A stretch of DNA of 64,000 bases from Proteobacteria bacterium UBA981 (GTDB taxonomy: Bacteria; Pseudomonadota; Gammaproteobacteria; Ga0077536). How positions within the stretch are numbered: position 1 is the stretch's first letter; each line of letters begins with the position of its first letter. A program made the position numbers and the translations under genes. This document shows positions 37,259 to 46,296 of this stretch, in pieces. The notes beneath the pieces are model-generated. The model saw nothing but the letters and a program-made list of their open reading frames with translations. It had not been told where the DNA came from and ran no database searches. Location of the stretch: NCBI GenBank assembly GCA_002292285.1, contig DBBP01000021.1:75962-139961 (forward strand). Direction: 5' to 3'.

Positions 37259-37786
37259 ATGCCACTACTGAACCGATTCTCACGCTTGTTCGCCGCTGAT
37301 CTGCATGCGGTGCTCGACAGCATCGAGGAGCCCGACATCCTACTGCGCCAGGCAGTGCGCGATATGGAATCGGAGCTCGCCAATATGCAGACGCAGGTGC
37401 GAGCCGCTGAGGAACAAAGCGAACGCACGCAGAGCCTGAAAGTCGCCGAACTTGAGTCGCTCGCGAGCCTCGATGAGGAACTCGATATCTGCTTCGCAGC
37501 CGGCGAAGAAGCGCTGGCCCGTGGCCTGGTACGGCGCAAACTTGAAGCGCAGAAACGCGCCCAGACGTTTGGACGCCAGCACGCCAGTGCCGAGAAAAGC
37601 CGAATTGAGCTCGAAAGCGCCCTGGAGAGCAATCGTGCGCGTCTTAATGCGATGCGCGAGAAGCTTGATGTGCTGGTTGAGAACCCCAATCCGGCCGGCC
37701 GTTCATCCACATGCGAAGTCAGCGTTGATGGTGAGGAAATTGACATCGCCTTCTTGCGCGAAAAGCAACGGCGGGTGCGATCATGA
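37259..37786 (+). CDS. Short PspA/IM30-like protein
   Basis: A 175-residue, almost wholly helical protein. RFSRLFAADLHAVLDSIEEPDILLRQAVRDME is the PspA/IM30 N-terminal signature (spread over residues 6-37), followed by a long coiled coil with Glu/Arg/Lys-rich heptads to about residue 140. It is shorter than typical PspA (about 220 residues), lacking part of the distal helices and ending in a different strand-like tail (EVSVDGEEIDIAF). GGGAGATAAG precedes the ATG at good spacing. PspA proteins bind stressed inner membrane. First gene of a plus-strand operon divergent from the kinase/regulator; its stop overlaps the next gene by four bases. Confidence 0.83.
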   Translation: MPLLNRFSRLFAADLHAVLDSIEEPDILLRQAVRDMESELANMQTQVRAAEEQSERTQSLKVAELESLASLDEELDICFAAGEEALARGLVRRKLEAQKRAQTFGRQHASAEKSRIELESALESNRARLNAMREKLDVLVENPNPAGRSSTCEVSVDGEEIDIAFLREKQRRVRS

Positions 37787-38346
37787 GCCGCTTCGGGTTT
37801 GGCCGCGGTGTGCTTGTCGCTGCCGTCCTCGCACTGGTCGCTGCCGGCGCATTCAGTGCCCTGGCCGGGCTTATGACTGCCAGTGTCCTGCTGAAGGCGA
37901 TAGTCGTGTGTGTTCACGGCGGTTACCTCCTCACCTTGACCAGCCGCACCAAGCTGCGCCGCGGGCGCCTCGCCCTGCCGTTGCTCTGGGTGCTGGCTGT
38001 CACTGCCATCAGCTTCGCGGCCAGTCCTGTGATCAGCTTCGTCATAAGCCACGCGGTATTGCTATGGGTGACGCGTAGTCTGATGTGTCACAAAACCCTG
38101 GTCGCCGCGGCGCTCGACCTCATCCTCACTGGTGTCGCTGTCGTGGTCGCCATGGGCGCGGCCCGCCATAGCGGCAGTATGTTGCTCAGCGTGTGGAGCT
38201 TCTTACTGGTCCAAGCGTTCGCAGCGTTCATTCCAGAACAACTCAATACCTCGACGACACCACTGCGTGGCAAATCAAACAACGATTTTGAACGCGCCCA
38301 TGCACAAGCGCAGGCCGCGTTGCGGCGGCTGGCGAATAACCACTAA
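37783..38346 (+). CDS. Integral membrane protein in the PspA/VWA operon
   Basis: A 187-residue hydrophobic protein with about five membrane helices (approximately 8-28, 33-50, 62-82, 85-105 and 108-128, with a possible sixth at 132-150) and a soluble C-terminal tail with a helical segment (ERAHAQAQAALRRLA). The ATG overlaps the pspA-like stop (ATGA). No family recognised. The context implies that it anchors or is protected by the PspA-like protein, which is an inference. Confidence 0.75.
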   Translation: MSRFGFGRGVLVAAVLALVAAGAFSALAGLMTASVLLKAIVVCVHGGYLLTLTSRTKLRRGRLALPLLWVLAVTAISFAASPVISFVISHAVLLWVTRSLMCHKTLVAAALDLILTGVAVVVAMGAARHSGSMLLSVWSFLLVQAFAAFIPEQLNTSTTPLRGKSNNDFERAHAQAQAALRRLANNH

Positions 38347-38387
38347 CCAATTCCTGTTAATCATCCTCAGTAAACAAGGCACTCATC

Positions 38388-39608
38388 ATGAAAAAGCAAC
38401 TCCTAGCACTCTCTCTGGTGGTCGCAACCACCACGGCAATTGTTTTCTATCCGGCCCAGCAAAGCGGTGCGGTAACGCAGGCTGTGAAACCCGGTACGGC
38501 AACGCCGGCGCAGGGAATCGCGGCGATTGCGGCACAACACCGGCGCCCGCGCATCGACGTGGTGTTCGCGCTCGATACGACCGGCTCGATGAGCGGACTT
38601 ATCGCCGCAGCCAAGGAAAAAGTCTGGTCGATCGCCTCCACCATGGCGCAGGCCGACCCGGCTCCCGATATTCGCATTGGTTTGGTCGCCTACCGCGATC
38701 GCGGTGACGCTTACGTTACCCAGATGGTCGATCTGTCGTCCGATTTGGATTCGATGTACGCGAAATTAATGGACTTTGAAGCTGCTGGCGGCGGCGACGG
38801 TCCGGAGTCCGTCAACAAAGCACTTGATGATGCGGTTCAGCGCATGTCCTGGAGCGAAGACGAGAATACTTACAAGGTCGTCTTTCTGGTCGGCGATGCG
38901 CCTCCGCATATGGACTACCAGAACGAGCTGCAGTACCCGCAGATCGTGCGGCTGGCGAATAAGCGCGGCATCGTCATTAACGCTATTCGCTGCGGCAAAG
39001 ATGAAAACACGCGCCAGGCATGGCAGACGATCGCGTCGTTAAGTCAGGGAGAGTTTTTTAACGTGGAACAGAACGGCAACGCGGTAGCGGTCGCTACACC
39101 GTTCGACAAAGCGATTGCTGATTTGTCTGCCGAGATGGATGAGACCCGCCTCGTATTTGGCGATGCCGAAGAACAGTCCAAGCACATCGCACGTCAGGCC
39201 GCCACGGAAAAACTCCATGCCAAGGCTTCCGTCGCCAGCCGCGCGCGTCGCGCCGCTTTCAACGCGTCAACATCGGGCGAACGCAACTATCTGGGCGATA
39301 ACGATATCGTCGACGCCGTTGCCGCCGGCCGCGTAGACGTTACGAGTGCGCCTGCCGCATCGTTACCTGAACCCCTGCGTGAGTTAGCACCGCAAGAACG
39401 CGTCGCTGCTGTAAAAGAGCTGGAAAGCAAACGCGAAGGATTACAAAAGAAAATCGCTGCTCTGGCCGATAAGCGTGACACCTTCATCGGTAAGCGCCTG
39501 GAAGCAGAAGGCGGTGCCAAAGATTCGCTGGATGAAAAAATCTATGGCGCCGTACGTCGGCAGACAGCAGAAATGGGCTTGAGCTACGACGCACCGGCCA
39601 AGTACTAA
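38388..39608 (+). CDS. Exported von Willebrand factor A domain protein
   Basis: A 406-residue protein. Residues 1-25 form a signal or anchor. The VWA domain spans about 55-255 with an intact metal-binding (MIDAS) motif DTTGSMS (D63-S69), VVFLVGDAPPHMDY and the acidic GGGDGPESV loop. From about 280 the protein is Ala/Glu/Lys-rich and helical, ending in a coiled-coil segment (VKELESKREGLQKKIAAL). VWA proteins bind partners in a metal-dependent way. Third gene of the pspA-like operon, 41 bases after the membrane protein. A role in envelope-stress response with the adjoining two-component system is inferred from position. Confidence 0.88.
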   Translation: MKKQLLALSLVVATTTAIVFYPAQQSGAVTQAVKPGTATPAQGIAAIAAQHRRPRIDVVFALDTTGSMSGLIAAAKEKVWSIASTMAQADPAPDIRIGLVAYRDRGDAYVTQMVDLSSDLDSMYAKLMDFEAAGGGDGPESVNKALDDAVQRMSWSEDENTYKVVFLVGDAPPHMDYQNELQYPQIVRLANKRGIVINAIRCGKDENTRQAWQTIASLSQGEFFNVEQNGNAVAVATPFDKAIADLSAEMDETRLVFGDAEEQSKHIARQAATEKLHAKASVASRARRAAFNASTSGERNYLGDNDIVDAVAAGRVDVTSAPAASLPEPLRELAPQERVAAVKELESKREGLQKKIAALADKRDTFIGKRLEAEGGAKDSLDEKIYGAVRRQTAEMGLSYDAPAKY

Positions 39609-39687
39609 GCAACACCCGCGGGGCAATGCGCCGGCAGGCTGAGTCCTGTCGGCGCAGCGGCATTTCAGGGCCCGGCAAATCTCAGTG

Positions 39688-41925
39688 ATGCGCCTAACCC
39701 GTTCCGCAGTATCCTTGTCACCATGCGAACTGCCTCACTCAGCGCCAACGCGCACCGTTGACGTGATATTGCGCCTTAACAGTACCCGGGCGGCGACCCT
39801 GTTTGCGTTGATCTCGGCAACCTTGATGATTGCCCACCAGGTCGGCGGCAAAGCTACTCGCGATGCCATCTTCCTGTCCCACTACGATGTGACGCAGCTA
39901 CCCAAACTGGTTATCGTCGCGGCGCTGATCTCGATGCTGGCGGTGGTCGTAATGTCACGCCTGCTCGCAGGCTTTGGTCCGTGGCGAATTGTGCCGGGGG
40001 CATTTCTCGTCAGCGCATCGCTGTTCATCGGTACCTGGGTGCTCTATGCCAGCCATCCGCAGGTCGCGGCTATTACCCTGTATTTGCAGATGGCCGTGTT
40101 TGGCGCGGTCCTGATCTCCGGCTTCTGGTCAGTGGTCAACGAACGCTTTGACCCGCATACGGCCAAACGGACCATCGCCGAGGTGGCTGCGGCGGCCACG
40201 CTCGGAGGCGTGCTGGGCGGTGTGCTCGCCGACCGCGTCGCGCAAATGATTGATGCGCAGGCAATGATCGCCGTTCTTGGCGGCTTGCATCTGATTTGCG
40301 CGGTAACCGTGTTCAGTATCGGGCGCTCGCGCACGAGTGCTGGAACGCCCATGCTGGAAGTCGAGTCAGGCATCCAGATTCTGTTTCGCAATCGCTATCT
40401 GTTGCTCATGGGGCTGTTGATGGTGCTGGTGGCGTCCTGCGCGGCTCTGATTGATTATGTATTCAAGGCGGAAGCGGCTCGGCGGGTGACCGACGAAGCG
40501 GCACTGGTGAGCCTGTTCGGCCGCTTCTACGCGATCGCGGGGCTGGTCACCTTCATCGTCCAATCGATGCTCGGACCTCGAGTGCTGAATCGCTTCGGCA
40601 TTGGCGCGGCACTTTCGGTCATGCCGGCAATCATCTTTATGGCCGCGCTGTTCAACACTGTGTTCCTGCGATTGTGGACGGTGGTGCTGCTACGTGGGGC
40701 GCAGATGGTCCTGCAGAATTCGTTCTTTCGCTCGGCTTTTGAATTGCTGTACACGCCGCTCCCACCGGTGCGCAAGAGACCGACAAAATCCATCATTGAT
40801 GTTGCCTCCGATCGCCTCGGCGACATCATCGGCGGTGGCATCATTCTCGGCCTGTTACAACTCAATCCAAACCTGCCGCATGGCATCGTGATCTTTGCGG
40901 CGATGGTGATCGCCATACTCACGCTCGTCGTCGTGAAGCAACTCTATCAAGGCTATGTCGTGCAACTGGCGAACAATCTGCGCGACGGACAGATCTCGCT
41001 GAACTACGACGACATTGTCGATGCCACCACGCGCCAGACGCTGGCCGAAGCGTCGGCAGAAGTTGAGCGCGACGTGCTCATGGAGCGCATCAGCGCGCGC
41101 CAGCGACGGCGCCAGGACCCCAGCGAACAGCCACCACCGCAGTGGGCTGGTGGCGAGGCGGTAGCGGATCCGATCACCACAGCGGTCGCAGCTTTATGTT
41201 CTGGCGACAACAAACGTGTCCGCGCCACGCTCGAAGGTGATTTCATGGATGCACGCCTGGCAGGTTTCATCGTGCCGCTGCTTGCGGTGGAGGAACTGGC
41301 GGATCTGGCTCGCACTGAGTTGCGCTGGATTACGCCACTGGCGATTGGCGCGCTAACCGATGCATTGTTCGATCCGGACGTACCGCTGCTCGCGCGCCAG
41401 CGTTTGCCAGGGGTTCTCGAGGTGTCTTATCACCCGCGTAGCGTCGATGCGTTGATGCGATCGTTGACCGACACCGAATTTAATGTTCGCTACAGTGCCG
41501 CGCGCGCCCTATCACGGATGTCCAGCCGCGATGAGCAGCTGCCTATCGATGAGGCGAAGATTTTCGAGATCTGCACAGCCGAAGTCAGCGTCACGCGGGC
41601 CGAGTGGCTGGCACGTGACATTGGTTTCGACGACCCGGGAGTCGGCGAGGATCTCGCCACGCCGGTCGCGGGTACCCGCATCGATTACAGTCTCGAGCAC
41701 GTTTTCACGCTGCTTGGATTAGTTCTCGACCGCGACGCGTTGCGCCTGTCACTGCGTGCGGTGTTCAGTGCTGATCGGGATATACGCGGTACTGCGTTGG
41801 AATACTTGGAGAATGTCTTGCCAGATGCCTTGCGTCGTGCGTTGTGGCCGCATCTCGGCTTGCGGGTCGAAGCTGGAATGCCGCGAATGCCGGCGGCGGG
41901 GCCGGCGCAAAAAGGCAAAGACTAG
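39688..41925 (+). CDS. Nucleotide-translocase-like (Npt1/Npt2-type) carrier with HEAT-like C-terminal domain
   Basis: A 745-residue protein. Residues 25-430 hold about 12 membrane helices related to the NTT/ATP:ADP translocase branch of the MFS (FWSVVNERFDPHTAKRTIAEVAAAATLGGVLGGV and RKRPTKSIIDVASDRLGD are its best-conserved parts). Residues 500-740 are soluble, with HEAT-like helical pairs (LPGVLEVSYHPRSVDALMRSLTDTEFNVRYSAARAL). True ATP/ADP translocases serve intracellular parasites, but this longer form with a HEAT tail occurs in free-living bacteria and its substrate is unknown. A GTG at 39685 is directly before the ATG chosen. It follows the VWA gene by about 80 bases. Confidence 0.8.
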   Translation: MRLTRSAVSLSPCELPHSAPTRTVDVILRLNSTRAATLFALISATLMIAHQVGGKATRDAIFLSHYDVTQLPKLVIVAALISMLAVVVMSRLLAGFGPWRIVPGAFLVSASLFIGTWVLYASHPQVAAITLYLQMAVFGAVLISGFWSVVNERFDPHTAKRTIAEVAAAATLGGVLGGVLADRVAQMIDAQAMIAVLGGLHLICAVTVFSIGRSRTSAGTPMLEVESGIQILFRNRYLLLMGLLMVLVASCAALIDYVFKAEAARRVTDEAALVSLFGRFYAIAGLVTFIVQSMLGPRVLNRFGIGAALSVMPAIIFMAALFNTVFLRLWTVVLLRGAQMVLQNSFFRSAFELLYTPLPPVRKRPTKSIIDVASDRLGDIIGGGIILGLLQLNPNLPHGIVIFAAMVIAILTLVVVKQLYQGYVVQLANNLRDGQISLNYDDIVDATTRQTLAEASAEVERDVLMERISARQRRRQDPSEQPPPQWAGGEAVADPITTAVAALCSGDNKRVRATLEGDFMDARLAGFIVPLLAVEELADLARTELRWITPLAIGALTDALFDPDVPLLARQRLPGVLEVSYHPRSVDALMRSLTDTEFNVRYSAARALSRMSSRDEQLPIDEAKIFEICTAEVSVTRAEWLARDIGFDDPGVGEDLATPVAGTRIDYSLEHVFTLLGLVLDRDALRLSLRAVFSADRDIRGTALEYLENVLPDALRRALWPHLGLRVEAGMPRMPAAGPAQKGKD

Positions 41926-42198
41926 CTCGGCATGTGCCACTTAAACTGGGCAGGTACAGCGCGCACGCGACCAGTGACTGTCAGCAGAACAGGACAGTCG
42001 CATGACCTTACTGGCGGCTATATGTGAATCAATTTTTTACATTCGACAAAGCCTGGAAGCGAGGTGCAGAATAGCTCGCGAAGTGCATCACACTTTTCGC
42101 GGTCACGCGTGGAAAGTGCTGGTTTCCGGACTAGAATTTCAGGTACGAGCAATGCACACCGCGCCAGGACAAAGCGGAGCACTCAAGGGCCCACGCCA

Positions 42199-42636
42199 AT
42201 GAACGGTTTCAGCACCATCGTCAGCCGCTATTTCAAAGCCATTGGCCTGGCCATGATGAGCTTGGCGTGCGCAAGCTGCGCCACTCTGGCACCGTCGACC
42301 AACAACAACGACGTCGCCAAAGCCGACAACACACAATCTCGTGCTGAACGCGTATTCCTCTATCAGAGCCGGGTCGCCGATTCGCTGCTGGATCATTATC
42401 CCCTGATGGAGATCTTCGAGGCCGCCGATCCGTCGATCATTGCCGCAGAGGCGCGTATGACAGAATCGTGTAGCCCGTTAACCCGCGCAGTCTTGTCGCA
42501 CCTTGAGGGCCGCGAACCATCACTGGGACTCCGCTTCCAGGTATTCGCCAGCATCGGCGAATGCGAACATTGGGCCCGCAAGATCGAAAGCTTACTCGAC
42601 AGTTCGGCAGCCGACTCGAGCAGTCAGACCATCTAG
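42199..42636 (+). CDS. Small exported protein, probable lipoprotein
   Basis: A 145-residue protein with hydrophobic signal AIGLAMMSLACASCATLAPS; the cysteines at about residues 24 and 27 sit where a lipobox would be, though neither fits the consensus exactly. The mature part is helical, with two further cysteines (TESCSPL and GECEHW) that may pair. Frames reach back to 42064 but the ATG at 42199 begins the signal. No family recognised. Stand-alone gene. Confidence 0.6.
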   Translation: MNGFSTIVSRYFKAIGLAMMSLACASCATLAPSTNNNDVAKADNTQSRAERVFLYQSRVADSLLDHYPLMEIFEAADPSIIAAEARMTESCSPLTRAVLSHLEGREPSLGLRFQVFASIGECEHWARKIESLLDSSAADSSSQTI

Positions 42637-42707
42637 CTGACGCTTTGTGTCATTAACTTAATCTGTTCGCTCAGCCACCCTGATACAACCTTCCACACAC
42701 CCGTTCT

Positions 42708-42990
42708 AGCAGACTGTTGAAAAACTAGTGCGGCGACCGGCGGCACGCGTCGCGTGCACGCTCACTCCTCATCCTGCCTATCTGATAGGTCTCATCGATC
42801 GCGGGGCGCAGAAGCTCACGCATGCGCTCGCGGGCGTTGTCTGCCATGGCATTGCCAAAGGCACGTTCTGCGCGAAGAGATTTAGCTGCATCGCGCAGCG
42901 TTTCGAGCTGGCGTTTGTACATCCGACCCAGCGCGGTTCCCGATACCCCCGGCCCTTCGAACCCCGCGTTGCGCGAGGGTGATTAATTTA
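42708..42990 (-). pseudogene. Possible insertion-sequence remnant
   Basis: On the plus strand CAGACTGTTGAAAAACTAGT (42712-42731) resembles the terminal inverted repeats of IS5/IS1182-type elements (TGTTGAAAAAC core). Reading inward on the minus strand, an open frame ends in a TAG at 42727-42725, immediately next to this end, and runs back past 42922 towards 42958. Its product is basic and helical (ERMRELLRPAIDETYQIG...) as are transposase C-termini, but I cannot assign a family. No second end or target duplication is visible. This lies in the 412-base gap before mipA; 42980-43035 is strongly AT-rich and probably holds the mipA promoter. Confidence 0.3.
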
Positions 42991-43048
42991 TATATCATGG
43001 GGTTAAATCATATATCTAATAATAATTCTTCAATTAGCCCGTAAAGAT

Positions 43049-43909
43049 ATGTTTCATATTGGAAGTGACCCCTTCGCGTGCCTGCGAACCGTGGCAGGCG
43101 GTGTATTTGCCGCATGGATAGCGATCTATCCGGGCTGGCTAGTGGCACAGGAGCAGCTCGATCTTGAGACCACGGCCGCCATCGAACTCGATCCCCTGAC
43201 GCCGGATCCCACCGACGGCCGGTCATGGCAATTCCGGGTTGGCGTTCTGGCGGTAGCCGGATCGGAATTCGATGGTTCAGACGACTATGACGTCAAAGCT
43301 GTCCCCTACGCTCGAGTTGCCTACAAAGACTGGGTTGTACTGCGTGGACGTTCAATTGAAGCGAACCTTGTTAATACGCATGGCTTGAGAATCGGCCCCC
43401 TGCTGCGCACGCGCGGTGGACGCGACGAAGATGAGGCAGATTTTCTCAATGGCTTTGGCGATGTTGACCGCGCCTGGGAAGCCGGTGGCTTTCTGCGTCT
43501 GTCGCGCGGCCCCTTACGGCTGCGTGTCAGAGCGGCCCACGATGTCGCCGATGCCCACGACGGACTCGTCGTCGATATCAATGGTGGCATTCAGTTGCCG
43601 ATGGAAAACCCGTGGTTGATCCTGCGCGTTGGCGCAACCTGGGCGGACAGCGATTACATGGGTAGCTTTTTCGGCGTCAACGCAGACCAATCCACACGCG
43701 CTGGTATTGCGTCGTTCTCGGCGGGCGCAGGCTTCAAGGATGCCGGTGTGAGCATCAGTTCGCGCTGCCCTATCGGTGAACACATCTCGGCAGTTATTTC
43801 GTTCGGCTACAGACGGTTGCTGGGCGATGCGGCTGACAGTCCTATCGTGTCAGATTTCGGCGATGCCGATCAGTTTTTCGGCACCGTCGGCGCCATTTAT
43901 TCCTTCTGA
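43049..43909 (+). CDS. MipA/OmpV-family outer-membrane protein
   Basis: A 286-residue protein with N-terminal signal (VFAAWIAIYPGWLVAQE, cleavage near 35) and a beta-barrel pattern of alternating hydrophobic residues ending in Phe (GAIYSF). FRVGVLAVAGSEFDGSDDYDVKAVPYARVAYKDW is the MipA/OmpV entry region, split over residues 61-94; SAGAGFKDAGVSISSRCPI and GYRRLLGDAADSPIV are conserved later. MipA has been linked to murein hydrolase scaffolding, OmpV to outer-membrane transport and stress. An AT-rich leader precedes it. Stand-alone. Confidence 0.88.
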   Translation: MFHIGSDPFACLRTVAGGVFAAWIAIYPGWLVAQEQLDLETTAAIELDPLTPDPTDGRSWQFRVGVLAVAGSEFDGSDDYDVKAVPYARVAYKDWVVLRGRSIEANLVNTHGLRIGPLLRTRGGRDEDEADFLNGFGDVDRAWEAGGFLRLSRGPLRLRVRAAHDVADAHDGLVVDINGGIQLPMENPWLILRVGATWADSDYMGSFFGVNADQSTRAGIASFSAGAGFKDAGVSISSRCPIGEHISAVISFGYRRLLGDAADSPIVSDFGDADQFFGTVGAIYSF

Positions 43910-44079
43910 GTGACGCCGTCTGGCTGAGCCATGACCGGCCGCCTGAACCGGTCGTACCTACGTATTCGCCGCGACCACAGGATGAATCTGTTAAGCCTCG
44001 AGTCGGTGTTTGGAATCGTTGCACGAACCAATCGCAGCGGCGTTGAACTTTCGTCGTGTTCGATTGCTCTAACATCGCC

Positions 44080-45336
44080 ATGCAAGATGACCGACTCAAA
44101 CTCCTTCAGAAAACGCGCGCACGTATGGCAGCCGTCGATGTTCCTCAGCAAATCCTCGGACGCGCACTACCGATCGGTTGCGTCGCAGTCGAAATAACGC
44201 AACGCTGCAACCTCGACTGCACGCTGTGCTATTTGTCGGAACATTCCGAACAGGTTGCCGATGTCCCACTCGAAGAAATCTATCGACGCCTGGAAGAAGC
44301 ACGTGAGCAATACGGGCCGTACACCAATGTGCAAATAACCGGCGGCGATCCGACCTTGCGCAAGCATGATGAGCTCATTCAGATCGTTGCCTACGCGCAC
44401 AAATTGCAATTGTTCCCCGCCTTGTTTACTAACGGCATTGCCGCCTCACGCAAGCTGCTCGAACAACTGACGGCAGTTGGGCTTTGTGACGTTGCCTTTC
44501 ACGTCGATACAACCCAGCAACGCGCCGGTTTTAGCACCGAGCAGTCGCTGAATGCGATCCGCCGAGAATATATCGAGCGAGCCCGCGGGCTCGATCTGAT
44601 GGTTATCTTCAACACCACCGTGCATCAGGACAATATCGAAGAGATCCCTGAACTGGTGCGTTTCTTTGCCGCCAATGCCGGCGCTGTGGGCCTCGCCTCG
44701 TTTCAGCTTCAGACGGACACAGGGCGTGGCGCGTGGGGTGCACGCGGTACGGCGGTGACGCCGGATGGTGTGCGCGGCTGCATCGAGAAAGTCGCTCGCA
44801 GGTCACTCCCCTGGGACGCCATTCGGGTCGGCCACCCACGTTGCCATAGCTATCTGCCAACCATGGTGATCGGCGACACGATCGTGCCGGTCGTTGAAGA
44901 TAGCGCGATGGTGGGTGCGTTCATTGCCGACTTTGCCGGCCAGCATGCCGATCGACGTGAAGGGCGGGCAACAGTGATCTGGCAATATCTGCGCGCGCTG
45001 GGGCGCCACCCTCGCTGGTTGTATCGTGGTGCGAAATTCGTCGCGACACATCTTTGGCAATCGTGCCGGGCGTTGTTGCGCTCACGGGGGCGCGCCCGCA
45101 AATTGTCCTTCTTCGTACAGAATTTTATGGACGCGCAGGCACTCGACCAGGAGCGCCTCGACGCGTGCTCCTTTATGGCGATGACCGCCGATGGCCCGGT
45201 CTCTATGTGCGAACATAATGCCTCTCGAGACGACTACATTCTCAAGCCGATCAAGTTTTTGCGACGCGATGGCTCACTCGGGCACTACGAACCACTGACA
45301 AACCAGGCGCGCGACCTAGAGCCGGCACACTCATGA
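44080..45336 (+). CDS. Radical SAM enzyme
   Basis: A 418-residue protein. The iron-sulfur motif C43-x3-C47-x2-C50 is in EITQRCNLDCTLCYLSE, and GGDPTLRKHDEL is the SAM-binding GGE-type motif with Asp in place of Glu. NGIAASRKLLEQL and HVDTTQQRAG follow the normal barrel. The last 150 residues add Cys-containing sequence (LDACSFMAM, PVSMCEHNASRDDYILKP) that may bind a second cluster. A GTG at 44056 is in frame, but the ATG at 44080 is preferred; neither has a strong ribosome site. Stop overlaps the DUF547 gene start by four bases, so the two are coupled. Substrate unknown. Confidence 0.88.
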   Translation: MQDDRLKLLQKTRARMAAVDVPQQILGRALPIGCVAVEITQRCNLDCTLCYLSEHSEQVADVPLEEIYRRLEEAREQYGPYTNVQITGGDPTLRKHDELIQIVAYAHKLQLFPALFTNGIAASRKLLEQLTAVGLCDVAFHVDTTQQRAGFSTEQSLNAIRREYIERARGLDLMVIFNTTVHQDNIEEIPELVRFFAANAGAVGLASFQLQTDTGRGAWGARGTAVTPDGVRGCIEKVARRSLPWDAIRVGHPRCHSYLPTMVIGDTIVPVVEDSAMVGAFIADFAGQHADRREGRATVIWQYLRALGRHPRWLYRGAKFVATHLWQSCRALLRSRGRARKLSFFVQNFMDAQALDQERLDACSFMAMTADGPVSMCEHNASRDDYILKPIKFLRRDGSLGHYEPLTNQARDLEPAHS

Positions 45337-46073
45337 GGTGGTTAACGATACTCGCGTTGACGATGTCGGCCGCGCATGCGGCGGAAACAAGCGCGCTCGC
45401 CAATTGGCAGCAAGTGCTCACAAATTTTGTCGACTCCAACGGGCGCATCAATTTCCGGCTCCTCGCGACCGAGCGGCAGGGGCTCGACGATTTCGTCGCC
45501 TGGCTTGCGAATCATGGTCCGATCACAACCCCGCGAGATTTTCCGAGCGATGAGGCGATCAAGGCATATCATCTCAACGCCTACAACGCGCTGGCGATGC
45601 ACGGAGTGCTGGAGCGCGATCTGCCCGCGAACTTCTCCAGCTTTTTCAAACGCGCAAGCTTTTTTCGTTTTCGCAAAATTGTGGTGGATGGACAATCGAC
45701 CAATCTTTACGACTATGAAAACAAAATCATCCGACCACTCGGCGACGCACGAGTCCATTTCGCGCTTAATTGCATGGTTCGCTCCTGTCCCCGCCTGCCC
45801 CGCAAGGCATTCGAAAAGCAGACCGTCGATGCGACCCTTGATGATTTAACGCGGGAGTTTTTCGCCACACCTGAGCATTTGCGTATCAACGCCGACAAGC
45901 GCCGTGTCGCGGTGTCCGCAATCCTGGATTTCTACACGAAAGATTTCGTCGCCAGCGGTAAAGCACGAGACCTTTTGAGCTATATCAATCGCTACCTCGA
46001 ACAAGCCGTACCGCGCGACTATCAGGTCACGTTTATCGACTACGATTGGACCGTGAATCAGTCCCCGCGCTAA
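45333..46073 (+). CDS. Exported DUF547 protein
   Basis: A 246-residue protein with signal peptide MRWLTILALTMSAAHA (cleaved near 16). The DUF547 core spans about 60-200: AYHLNAYNALAMHGVLE, DYENKIIRPLGDARVHFALNCMVRSCPRLP (split over 117-149) and FLDFY-like ILDFYTKDF. DUF547 proteins are periplasmic, have a conserved Cys/His pair suggestive of a papain-like or transglutaminase-like fold, and have no agreed function. Translationally coupled to the preceding radical SAM gene. Confidence 0.88.
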   Translation: MRWLTILALTMSAAHAAETSALANWQQVLTNFVDSNGRINFRLLATERQGLDDFVAWLANHGPITTPRDFPSDEAIKAYHLNAYNALAMHGVLERDLPANFSSFFKRASFFRFRKIVVDGQSTNLYDYENKIIRPLGDARVHFALNCMVRSCPRLPRKAFEKQTVDATLDDLTREFFATPEHLRINADKRRVAVSAILDFYTKDFVASGKARDLLSYINRYLEQAVPRDYQVTFIDYDWTVNQSPR

Positions 46074-46296
46074 GGCTTGTGCGGCTCGTCACCAGCGTCC
46101 CCCACACCGCCTCCAACACGTTCGCACGCAGCGGCTATAATTTCTGCTCGCGAGCGCAGAGCATGCGCGTAACACGCCCGTTACGGTGCCGCTTTAGTCG
46201 CCTGGCGGTCGTCGTTTATGGATTCGACCGCGCGGCATGACTTGCGCTCGAAACACCATCTTTGAAAACGCTCAGCAGTGCGGGGACAGCCAACCG

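Noticed and set aside
37075..38052. 325-codon minus-strand frame over the pspA-like and membrane genes
   Set aside because: Composition (Ser, Arg and Ala runs) is that of an antisense shadow; the plus-strand genes have clear families, ribosome sites and a coupled overlap.
42725..42922. Peptide beginning MYKRQ, a well-known sign of leftover Nextera adapter in assemblies
   Set aside because: The codons (ATG TAC AAA CGC CAG) are not the adapter's (TGTATAAGAGACAG), so the resemblance is a coincidence.
46281..46289. Further copy of the GGGGACAG repeat
   Set aside because: Only eight bases match and there is no palindrome, so it is chance.
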